Shown here piece after piece: positions 1 to 5,092 of a stretch of 5,139 bases of DNA. Position numbers and translations under genes: made by a program. Location of the stretch: NCBI GenBank assembly GCA_029932755.1, contig JAOZPK010000133.1, positions 1-5,139 of the forward strand, written 5' to 3'. The notes under the pieces are model-generated. The model was not told where the DNA came from, made no database searches, and saw only the letters and a program-made list of their open reading frames with translations. The stretch comes from Candidatus Cloacimonadota bacterium. Its GTDB lineage: Bacteria; Cloacimonadota; Cloacimonadia; Cloacimonadales; TCS61. How positions within the stretch are numbered: the first letter of the stretch is position 1; every line of letters starts with the position of its first letter.

Positions 1-530
1 TTAACGATATTTTGGAATTAGTTGGTGCTAAGAATGTTCAGGCTGTTCAAGTTGGTGGACCTTCAGGAAATTGCGTAGCTCCGAATGAATTCGATAGAAA
101 GCTGGCTTATGAAGACCTTTCTACCGGCGGATCTTTGATTGTGATCGGGGAAAAGCGCGACCTTCTAAAAGATATTGTTCTTAATTTCACTAAATTTTTT
201 GTGGAAGAATCTTGTGGCTCTTGTGTCCCATGTAGAGCATTGACAGTTCAATATAAGAATAAATTAGAAAAAATTCTGAGAGGAAACGGTGTTGCTGAAG
301 ACATCGGCCAGATGCTTGCTTGGGAAAACGTGATGAAATCAAACCGTTGCGGTCTTGGTCACACTGCTGCAAATCCAATTCTAAGTACAATTAAGAATTT
401 TAGAAAACTGTACGAAGAGAAACTTAATAAAGATAAAGATTTTGTAAGTGAATTTAACCTTGATGCAGCAGTTCAGGAATACTGTGAAGCTGCAAATAGA
501 ATTCCCAATTTAGGGGGAGATCATGAGTAA
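1..530 (+). CDS. hoxF: HoxF, NADH-binding diaphorase subunit of NAD-linked [NiFe] hydrogenase (C-terminal part only)
   Basis: This is the 3' end of a gene that begins upstream: the frame is open from base 3, and the TTG at 12 is an internal Leu codon, not a start. The family (NuoF/HoxF, 51 kDa flavoprotein) binds FMN and NAD(H) and passes electrons to Fe-S clusters; the nucleotide-binding half lies outside the window. What remains is the end of the SLBB-like region (VGGPSG, bases about 54-71) and the C-terminal Fe-S domain. The [4Fe-4S] ligands are visible: ESCGSCVPC with Cys codons at 213, 222 and 231, and the fourth Cys in RCGLG at 348, followed by the usual TAANP. The GGPSGNCVAP stretch and the R/K-rich tail fit HoxF better than respiratory NuoF, and the downstream hoxUYH genes settle it. 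The last 8 nt overlap hoxU. Confidence 0.93.
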   Translation, partial: NDILELVGAKNVQAVQVGGPSGNCVAPNEFDRKLAYEDLSTGGSLIVIGEKRDLLKDIVLNFTKFFVEESCGSCVPCRALTVQYKNKLEKILRGNGVAEDIGQMLAWENVMKSNRCGLGHTAANPILSTIKNFRKLYEEKLNKDKDFVSEFNLDAAVQEYCEAANRIPNLGGDHE

Positions 531-1233
531 AATATTAATTACAATAAATGGTAAAGAATATTCTGCTGAGGCAGGGAAAATGGTGCTTGAGGTTGCAAAA
601 GAGGTGGGAATATATATTCCTACTTTATGCCATTATGAGGGGATTAAGGCACAAGGCTCTTGCCGGATATGTACTTGTCTTATAGATGGAAGAAAAATGA
701 CTGCATGCACTACACCAGCTTCGCATAGAATGGTTGTAGAAACAAATACTGAAGAATTGGAAAAAATCAGGGCAACAATTGTTGAACTGCTTTTTGCAGA
801 AGGAAACCATTTCTGTCCTGCCTGTGAAAGAAGTGGAAATTGTGAACTTCAGGCTCTTGCCTATAGATACAAAATGATGGTTCCACAATTTCCATATAAT
901 TTCCCATCAAGAGATCTTGATGCAACAAATCCTAAGATTATGATAGATCACAATAGATGTATTTTATGTAAACGCTGCATTCGCAGAAAAAAGGAAAAGG
1001 ATAATCCATCTTGGTTTGTATTTAAAGGAAGAGGTCACAAAACTCAGATCAATATAGATCATGAACTTATCGATAAGGAATTTGACGATAAACTTGCACA
1101 AGAAGCTATGGATACATGTCCGGTTGGAGCGATCATCAGAAAAGAAAAAGGCTTTGATGTTCCAATTGGAAGCAGAAAATATGATAAAGATCCAATTGGA
1201 AGCGATATCAAAAAACAAGGAGTGATATTATGA
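523..1233 (+). CDS. hoxU: HoxU, Fe-S electron-transfer subunit of the hydrogenase diaphorase module
   Basis: At 236 residues this is the usual HoxU length; HoxU corresponds to the N-terminal part of NuoG and wires HoxF to HoxY. Domains in order: a plant-type [2Fe-2S] ferredoxin fold (residues 1-75, ligands C36, C47, C50, C62); the His-Cys3 [4Fe-4S] motif in EGNHFCPACERSGNC (H96, C98, C101, C107); and one more [4Fe-4S] site with C146, C149, C152 (RCILCKRC) and C199 (DTCPVGAI). Having one such C-terminal cluster rather than a two-cluster ferredoxin domain is typical of HoxU of soluble NAD-reducing hydrogenases, as is the conserved PIGSRKYD tail. The ATG at 523 has a strong ribosome site (GGGGGAG, 513-519) and overlaps hoxF by 8 nt; the stop overlaps the hoxY start as ATGA. 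It is cytoplasmic, with no signal peptide. Confidence 0.95.
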   Translation: MSKILITINGKEYSAEAGKMVLEVAKEVGIYIPTLCHYEGIKAQGSCRICTCLIDGRKMTACTTPASHRMVVETNTEELEKIRATIVELLFAEGNHFCPACERSGNCELQALAYRYKMMVPQFPYNFPSRDLDATNPKIMIDHNRCILCKRCIRRKKEKDNPSWFVFKGRGHKTQINIDHELIDKEFDDKLAQEAMDTCPVGAIIRKEKGFDVPIGSRKYDKDPIGSDIKKQGVIL

Positions 1234-1781
1234 GTAAGCCAATTGTAGCAACAACTTCACTCGCCGGATGTTTTGGATGTCACATGTCGCTCTTGGACAT
1301 TGATGAAAGGATATTGGAGCTTTTTGATTTGGTTGAGTTTAATAAGTCTCCGATTGATGATATTAAAACTTTTACTAAACAATGTGATATTGGAATTATT
1401 GAAGGTGGATGCTGTAACAGTGAGAATATTCATGTGTTAAAGGAATTTAGAAAAAATTGTAAGATCCTCATTTCTGTTGGAGAATGTGCCATAATGGGCG
1501 GACTTCCGGCGATGAGAAATAATAATGCATCGATCACTGAATGTCTGGAAGAAGCATATTTAAATTGCGTATCAGTTCAGGCAAATGAAGAGAAGATAAT
1601 CCCGAATGATGAAGAACTTCCAATGATCCTAGAGAAGGTATATCCTTGTCATGAAATCGTAAAAATTGATTACTTCCTTCCCGGATGTGCTCCCAGAGCA
1701 GATCTTATTTGGAATGCTCTCGTAGCTTTGGTTACTGGTAATGAAATGGACTTACCGTATGAAGTCGTAAAATTCGATTAA
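1230..1781 (+). CDS. hoxY: HoxY, small subunit of NAD-linked [NiFe] hydrogenase
   Basis: At 183 residues this is a short small subunit of the cytoplasmic group 3 type. It has no Tat signal and no medial or distal cluster domain, so it should hold a single proximal [4Fe-4S] cluster. The expected ligands are present: C14 and C17 (GCFGC near the N-terminus), C86 (SVGEC) and C153 (LPGCAP). The stretches ISVGEC, GGLPAMRN, VYPCHE and DYFLPGC are characteristic of HoxY. It takes electrons from the Ni-Fe site of HoxH and passes them to HoxU. It is cysteine-rich (11 Cys), including a vicinal pair C61-C62 in EGGCCNSEN that is not part of the standard cluster. The start ATG at 1230 overlaps the hoxU stop by 4 nt and has AAGGAG at 1217-1222. 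Confidence 0.95.
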   Translation: MSKPIVATTSLAGCFGCHMSLLDIDERILELFDLVEFNKSPIDDIKTFTKQCDIGIIEGGCCNSENIHVLKEFRKNCKILISVGECAIMGGLPAMRNNNASITECLEEAYLNCVSVQANEEKIIPNDEELPMILEKVYPCHEIVKIDYFLPGCAPRADLIWNALVALVTGNEMDLPYEVVKFD

Positions 1782-1793
1782 GAGGAAAATATT

Positions 1794-3251
1794 ATGAGTA
1801 AAAAAATAACTATTGAACCCGTAACAAGAGTTGAAGGTCACGGAAAAGTTACTATTCATCTCGATGACAATAACCAGGTTTCTCAATCTCGATTGCATAT
1901 CGTTGAATTCAGAGGTTTTGAAAGGTTTGTACAGGGAAGACCGTATTGGGAAGCTCCAGTCCTCGTGCAGCGTCTTTGCGGAATCTGCCCGGTAAGTCAT
2001 CACCTGGCTGCTGCAAAAGCTCTCGATGTGATCGTTGGTGCAGGAACCGGTGATGGACTAACTCCAACAGGAGAAAAAATGCGTCGATTGATGCATTACG
2101 GACAGATATTCCAATCTCATGTTCTGCATTTCTTCCATCTTGCTTCTCCCGATCTGCTTTTTGGAATTGATGGTGATCCTGCATTAAGAAATGTGATTGG
2201 AATTGCAATTAAACACAAAGAACTTGCCGTGCAGGCTGTAATGATGAGAAAATACGGACAAGAAGTCATTAAAGTAACGGCAGGTAAGAAAATTCATGGA
2301 ACCGGTGCAATTCCGGGTGGAATAAATAAACATCTTACCCAAACGGAAAAAGATTCTCTCTTGAATGGTGATGATCCGATGAACATTGATAAAATGATCG
2401 ATTGGTCACTTGGTGCTTTGGAATTCTTCAAAGATTATCATTCCAAGAATAAAGACCTTATCGATAAATTTGCAGCATTCCCATCAAGTCATGTTAGTTT
2501 AGTAAGAAAAGACGGTGCAATGGATCTTTATCATGGAGTTCTTCGTGGAATTGATTCCGATGGGAATAAAATTCTTAATGATGTAGATTATCAAGATTAT
2601 CTACAGTATATAGATGAAGAAGTGAAATCTTGGAGTTACATGAAGTTCCCATACTTAAGATCTATTGGTAAAAAAGATGGTTGGTATCGTGTGGGTCCTT
2701 TAGCTCGTATGAATACATGTGATTTTATACCTTCACCATTGGCTCAAAAAGAGTTTGAGATATTCCAAGCATATACAAATGGAAAGCCGAATGGAATGAG
2801 TATGCACATGCATTGGGCACGCCTAATCGAGATTCTGCACAGTGCAGAAATGATGAAAGAACTACTTAATGATCCTGATCTGATGAGTGGTGAACTTGTT
2901 GTGAAAGGAACAAAAGGAAGAGAAGGTGTAGGTCTTCTGGAAGCTCCTCGCGGAACCCTATTCCATCATTATCGCATTAATGATGATGATCAGATCGAGA
3001 TGGCAAACTTAATAGTTTCTACAACGAATAATAATATTCCTATGAATACTGCTGTAAATCTTGCAGCTAAACAATTTATGAACGGACAAACTGAGATTAC
3101 TGAAGGAATGATGAATGCTGTGGAAGTAGCAATTCGAGCCTATGACCCTTGTCTTAGTTGCGCAACACATGCTTTAGGTAAAATGCCTTTAGAAGCTATT
3201 ATTCTTGATTCATACGGTAAAGAATTAGATAGAAAACTTAAAAATGGATAA
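1794..3251 (+). CDS. hoxH: HoxH, large catalytic subunit of group 3d NAD-linked [NiFe] hydrogenase
   Basis: This subunit carries the Ni-Fe(CN)2CO site where H2 is split or formed. At 485 residues it is close to the family norm. The two metal-binding motifs are intact: L1 RLCGICPVSHH with C62 and C65, and L2 DPCLSCATH at residues 451-459 with C453 and C456. The N-terminal TRVEGHGKV, the VEFRGFERFVQG block, WSYMKFPYL, VGPLARMN, EAPRGTL and EITEGMMNA are hallmarks of the NAD-linked (HoxH) class rather than the F420-linked or membrane-bound classes. After His459 there are 26 residues (ALGKMPLE...) that should be cut off once nickel is inserted. The start ATG at 1794 has AGAGGA at 1781-1786, 12 nt after hoxY. 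Its stop lies next to a palindromic repeat, and I see no terminator hairpin with a T-run behind it. Confidence 0.97.
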   Translation: MSKKITIEPVTRVEGHGKVTIHLDDNNQVSQSRLHIVEFRGFERFVQGRPYWEAPVLVQRLCGICPVSHHLAAAKALDVIVGAGTGDGLTPTGEKMRRLMHYGQIFQSHVLHFFHLASPDLLFGIDGDPALRNVIGIAIKHKELAVQAVMMRKYGQEVIKVTAGKKIHGTGAIPGGINKHLTQTEKDSLLNGDDPMNIDKMIDWSLGALEFFKDYHSKNKDLIDKFAAFPSSHVSLVRKDGAMDLYHGVLRGIDSDGNKILNDVDYQDYLQYIDEEVKSWSYMKFPYLRSIGKKDGWYRVGPLARMNTCDFIPSPLAQKEFEIFQAYTNGKPNGMSMHMHWARLIEILHSAEMMKELLNDPDLMSGELVVKGTKGREGVGLLEAPRGTLFHHYRINDDDQIEMANLIVSTTNNNIPMNTAVNLAAKQFMNGQTEITEGMMNAVEVAIRAYDPCLSCATHALGKMPLEAIILDSYGKELDRKLKNG

Positions 3252-3253
3252 AT

Positions 3254-3363
3254 CCGTCTTTGCGAGGAATCTTATTCAGGTTTCTTCCGCAGCAATCTAT
3301 ATTTTTATTAAAATTTGAGATTGTTTCGATCGAAGCTGCTAAGTAGAGAATTCGTAATGACCG
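3254..3363. repeat. Degenerate palindromic intergenic repeat (REP/MITE-like) between hoxH and its protease gene
   Basis: The tips are imperfect inverted copies: CCGTCTTTGCG at 3254-3264 against CGGTCATTACG (reverse complement of 3353-3363), 8 of 11 matching. An inner inverted pair CAATCT (3293-3298) and AGATTG (3318-3323) encloses a 19-nt AT-rich loop. The left edge (CGTC.TTGCGAGGA followed later by GCAATCT) resembles the widespread bacterial repeat with the consensus CGTCATTGCGAGGA...GCAATCT, as I recall it. It fills almost the whole gap between the two genes. No protein-coding capacity is evident. It is diverged, so it is probably an old insertion; whether it now acts in mRNA processing or stability cannot be told from the sequence. 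Confidence 0.6.
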
Positions 3364-3365
3364 AA

Positions 3366-3370
3366 TTAGG
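3366..3370 (+). promoter_or_regulatory. Weak ribosome binding site of the protease gene
   Basis: TTAGG ends 5 nt before the ATG at 3376 and 14 nt before the ATG at 3385, so it favours the first. It is much weaker than the sites of the neighbouring genes (GGGGGAG, AAGGAG, AGAGGA, GGAGGA). It lies immediately outside the right end of the palindromic repeat. Confidence 0.35.
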
Positions 3371-3375
3371 TTTTG

Positions 3376-3864
3376 ATGATTATAATGGATAAAAAAATAT
3401 TATTTTACGGTTACGGCAATCCCGGGAGGCAAGACGATGCTCTCGGGATTCGCTTTATTGAACAAATGGAAACCTGGGTTGAAAAAAATGGTTACAAAAA
3501 CATTTTCTTTGATTCAAATTATCAATTGAACATTGAAGATGCAGATACGATTTCTGAACACAATATTGTTTTTTTTGTTGATGCTTCAATGGAGCAGCTT
3601 GAAAGTTTTACAATTACTGAAGTGGAAGATAGCAATGCTCAAGTAGAATTTACTATGCATGCAATTTCTCCGGGAGTTGTTCTGAGTCTTTGTAAACAAA
3701 TCTATGAGAAAGCTCCCAAAGCATATTTGGTTCACATTAAGGGATATGAATGGGACTTGGAATTTGATAAAGGACTCACAGAAAAAGCAGAAGATAATTT
3801 GCAGAACGCATTAAAATATATTAAGAAGAAGTTACCAGAATTTATAGAGAATTCTAAAAGTTAA
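3376..3864 (+). CDS. hoxW: Hydrogenase maturation endopeptidase (HoxW/HybD family)
   Basis: At 162 residues this belongs to the HybD/HyaD/HoxW peptidase family (M52), which cleaves the C-terminal tail of the hydrogenase large subunit after nickel insertion; the HoxH upstream carries such a tail. The N-terminal signature GYGNPGRQDDALG (residues 12-24) contains the acidic nickel ligand (D21, equivalent to E16 of HybD). The second and third expected ligands are D69 in FFVDAS and H95 in MHAISPG. The C-terminal block HIKGYEWD is shared with proteases of group 3 hydrogenases. The start is uncertain: TTG 3373, ATG 3376 and ATG 3385 are in frame. I chose 3376 because of the spacing from TTAGG at 3366-3370; 3385 would give a more typical short N-terminus (MDKKILFYG). 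It is separated from hoxH by the palindromic repeat but is probably still co-transcribed. Confidence 0.88.
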   Translation: MIIMDKKILFYGYGNPGRQDDALGIRFIEQMETWVEKNGYKNIFFDSNYQLNIEDADTISEHNIVFFVDASMEQLESFTITEVEDSNAQVEFTMHAISPGVVLSLCKQIYEKAPKAYLVHIKGYEWDLEFDKGLTEKAEDNLQNALKYIKKKLPEFIENSKS

Positions 3865-3903
3865 AAAAAATATCAACTATGAAATTATAACTAAAAGATT
3901 TTC

Positions 3904-3933
3904 TTGACATTAAAATTAACCCCTTAATCAAAT
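3904..3933 (+). promoter_or_regulatory. Candidate sigma-70 type promoter for the dsrE-tusA pair
   Basis: A perfect -35 box TTGACA sits at 3904-3909. The best -10 at acceptable spacing is TCAAAT (3928-3933, 18-nt spacer, 4 of 6 consensus bases); TAATCA at 3925-3930 would have a 15-nt spacer. The -10 is weak, but the position, about 20-50 nt ahead of a strong ribosome site and in the only gap of this size before the pair, supports a separate transcription start. No terminator is visible between the protease gene and this site, so read-through is also likely. Confidence 0.45.
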
Positions 3934-3944
3934 CACCCAAAAAT

Positions 3945-3950
3945 GGAGGA
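3945..3950 (+). promoter_or_regulatory. Strong ribosome binding site of the DsrE-family gene
   Basis: GGAGGA lies 3 nt before the ATG at 3954. It fixes that start, since the next in-frame ATG is more than 60 codons downstream. Confidence 0.7.
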
Positions 3951-3953
3951 ATT

Positions 3954-4313
3954 ATGGGGAAAGTTTCTATTACAATTAATGGATCTGAAGTAAAAAATAT
4001 TTATCCAGCAGCGACAATTGGCGTTTCTGCTGCTGCATGTGGAGATGAAGTTATATTCTTTATCTTACCTAATGCATTGCCAATATTTATTGGAGATAAA
4101 ATAAAAGAATTAAATGAGGCAGCTCCAAAATCACCAGACTTGGAAGAGATGTGGGATGGGTTAAAGATGCTAGGTGCTCAAGTATTGGTTTGTGAACTTG
4201 GATTTGATGTTCATGGATTAAAACAGGAAGATCTTATTGACGGTTGCGAAGTTGTTGGCGCCACTACATTTGTAGCACGTGCACAAGGTTCAAATTTAAC
4301 ATTTTCATTCTAA
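3954..4313 (+). CDS. DsrE-family sulfur-transfer protein
   Basis: This 119-residue cytoplasmic protein has the alpha/beta fold pattern of the DsrE/DsrF/TusD superfamily: an N-terminal segment with AAACGDEVIFFILP (residues 26-39), a middle helix with PDLEEMWDGLKMLGA, and then VLVCELGFDVHGLKQEDL. Cys80 in VCELG sits where the persulfide-carrying cysteine of DsrE and TusD is found. The following GLKQEDLIDGCEVVGATTFV is typical of small DsrE-like proteins of anaerobes. C29 and C98 are additional cysteines. Such proteins accept or donate sulfane sulfur, often together with a TusA protein, and a TusA gene follows 25 nt later. The sequence does not tell whether it serves tRNA thiolation, cofactor synthesis or dissimilatory sulfur metabolism. 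It is not one of the large membrane DsrE2 type: no membrane helix pair is visible. Confidence 0.82.
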   Translation: MGKVSITINGSEVKNIYPAATIGVSAAACGDEVIFFILPNALPIFIGDKIKELNEAAPKSPDLEEMWDGLKMLGAQVLVCELGFDVHGLKQEDLIDGCEVVGATTFVARAQGSNLTFSF

Positions 4314-4338
4314 AAAAAAATAAAAATAGGAGAAAAAA

Positions 4339-4563
4339 ATGGCAGTAAAAGAATTAAATTGTATAGGGCTCAAATGTCCTCAACCTATTCTAAAAGTTGT
4401 AGCTTTTATTCCGCAGATGGAAGAAGGTGATATTTTAGAAGTTAAAGCAGATTGTCCCTCATTTCCAACTGACATTAAAGCGTGGTGTGATAGGACTGGA
4501 AAGACATTGCTTTTTTGTATGGATGACGGTACTGGTACTAATTCTGCACAAATTCAATTTTAA
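4339..4563 (+). CDS. TusA-family sulfur carrier protein
   Basis: At 74 residues this is the normal size for TusA/SirA/YeeD proteins. The signature is LNCIGLKCPQPILK with the CPxP motif at residues 13-16; Cys13 is the persulfide-bearing residue and the proline pair caps the helix. The second half shows the family pattern, here as VKADCPSFPTDIKAWCDRTG (residues 35-54), followed by KTLLFC. Cysteines at 8, 39, 50 and 60 are extra to the CPxP cysteine, and ADCPSFP replaces the DDP-type turn of E. coli TusA, so it belongs to a cysteine-richer subgroup rather than to housekeeping TusA. AGGAG at 4328-4332 gives a good ribosome site. It pairs with the DsrE-family gene just upstream and is the last gene before a strong terminator. 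Confidence 0.88.
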   Translation: MAVKELNCIGLKCPQPILKVVAFIPQMEEGDILEVKADCPSFPTDIKAWCDRTGKTLLFCMDDGTGTNSAQIQF

Positions 4564-4580
4564 TTTATACCAAAATATTT

Positions 4581-4609
4581 AATGGCAGATCATTGATCTG
4601 CCATTTTTT
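4581..4609 (+). terminator. Intrinsic terminator closing the dsrE-tusA transcript
   Basis: The arms AATGGCAGATCA (4581-4592) and TGATCTGCCATT (4594-4605) are perfectly complementary, and six T (4604-4609) follow. It starts 17 nt after the TusA stop. On the - strand the hairpin is followed by A/T-mixed sequence without a clean T-run, so it works mainly for + strand transcription. Its left arm also contains the stop codon of the - strand transposase remnant. Confidence 0.9.
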
Positions 4610-4870
4610 CTAATTCAATTAAATATTCATCTTGTTTCCATAATTGTGGATTTTTTTCAATGTAATCCGAAATCCTATTCAATTCATTATCGTTGCGAAT
4701 AATGTGATCGTAAAAAGATTTTTGCCATGTGAATTTATATTTTGATTTTTTTTATTAATATATTTTGACGAAAACGTTTTGAATCCACGTACAATTTCAG
4801 ATAACCCATATGTAGGGAATGGTTTCAAACCATTCCTTACATTCATTTTCTCTTTTTCCTTCTTCAACAT
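4590..4870 (-). pseudogene. C-terminal remnant of an IS200-like / REP-associated transposase (Y1 family), frameshifted
   Basis: Two adjacent - strand frames together give the C-terminal end of a Y1-type (HUH) transposase. The first (from 4870) contains GLSEIVRGFKTFSSKYINK (4807-4751). The second (4739 down to a TGA at 4590) reads YKFTWQKSFYDHIIRND, then ELNRISDYIEKNPQLW and a short tail ending MADQ. WQ..FYDHIIR and YI..NP are the usual closing motifs of these transposases. The frames are joined at a run of eight A (4753-4746, - strand), where one extra A would restore a continuous frame. The N-terminal half with the catalytic His-x-His pair was not found to the right, and an in-frame stop lies at 4879-4877, so this is a fragment and not active. 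The ATG at 4870 is only the first in-frame Met after that stop. Confidence 0.8.
4811..4841. repeat. REP-like 31-bp palindrome inside the transposase remnant
   Basis: The arms TGTAGGGAATGGTTT (4811-4825) and AAACCATTCCTTACA (4827-4841) flank a single central C and pair with one exception (G4815 against T4837, a G-T pair). Read on the - strand in the remnant's frame it encodes VRNGLKPFPTY. Palindromes of this kind are linked to REP-associated transposases, which recognise such hairpins. Other copies in the genome would be expected, but none is in this window. Confidence 0.75.
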
Positions 4871-5092
4871 ATTTATTTAAGCTCCATAATATGTTCCTTA
4901 CTTTAATGAAGATTATTAATAAAATGAAAAATAACATCTTAAAATATTGCTAAATTTATTCTAAGTCAAGCATAAAAATTCTGGACATAAATCTCATCTT
5001 ATATTACTTAAAATTATAGAAGAGATATTGAAGAAAATTATGTGATATTTGAAAGAATATTAAACGATGTATAAATGGAGAAGAAATATTAA
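4871..5092. other. AT-rich stretch without a recognisable gene
   Basis: No convincing coding frame, RNA gene or strong hairpin is visible. On the - strand the region next to 4870 has stop codons in all frames and may contain unrecognisable upstream parts of the transposase. Near the right end is a short imperfect direct repeat (GAATATTAAACGAT at 5055-5068 and GAAATATTAAATGAT at 5083-5097) just ahead of the next gene. Confidence 0.5.

Noticed and set aside
12..14. TTG at 12 as the start of the first gene
   Set aside because: The frame stays open to the window edge, the preceding codons read NDI, and the product would lack the whole NAD/FMN-binding half, so this is an internal codon of hoxF.
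1..1233. Respiratory complex I nuoF/nuoG genes
   Set aside because: The second protein is only 236 residues with a single C-terminal [4Fe-4S] cluster and a PIGSRKYD tail, and hydrogenase subunits follow directly.
190..2208. Several open frames of 66-99 codons on the - strand opposite hoxF, hoxU, hoxY and hoxH
   Set aside because: They lie wholly antisense to strongly supported hydrogenase genes, show no family motifs and have no convincing ribosome sites.
1230..3251. F420-linked (group 3a), heterodisulfide-linked (3c) or NADP-linked (3b) hydrogenase
   Set aside because: HoxF and HoxU partners and the HoxH-specific blocks indicate group 3d.
3285..3330. Intrinsic terminator after hoxH
   Set aside because: The inner hairpin has a short stem and a long AT loop with no T-run after the right arm; it is better explained as part of the palindromic repeat.
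4877..4920. Upstream half of the transposase continuing to the right of 4870
   Set aside because: No His-x-His motif or other family block was found in any - strand frame, and stops interrupt all frames.
5049..5075. Promoter TTGAAA / TATAAA for the last gene
   Set aside because: The spacer is only 15 nt and the transcript would start at or inside the ribosome site, so the match is likely chance in AT-rich DNA.
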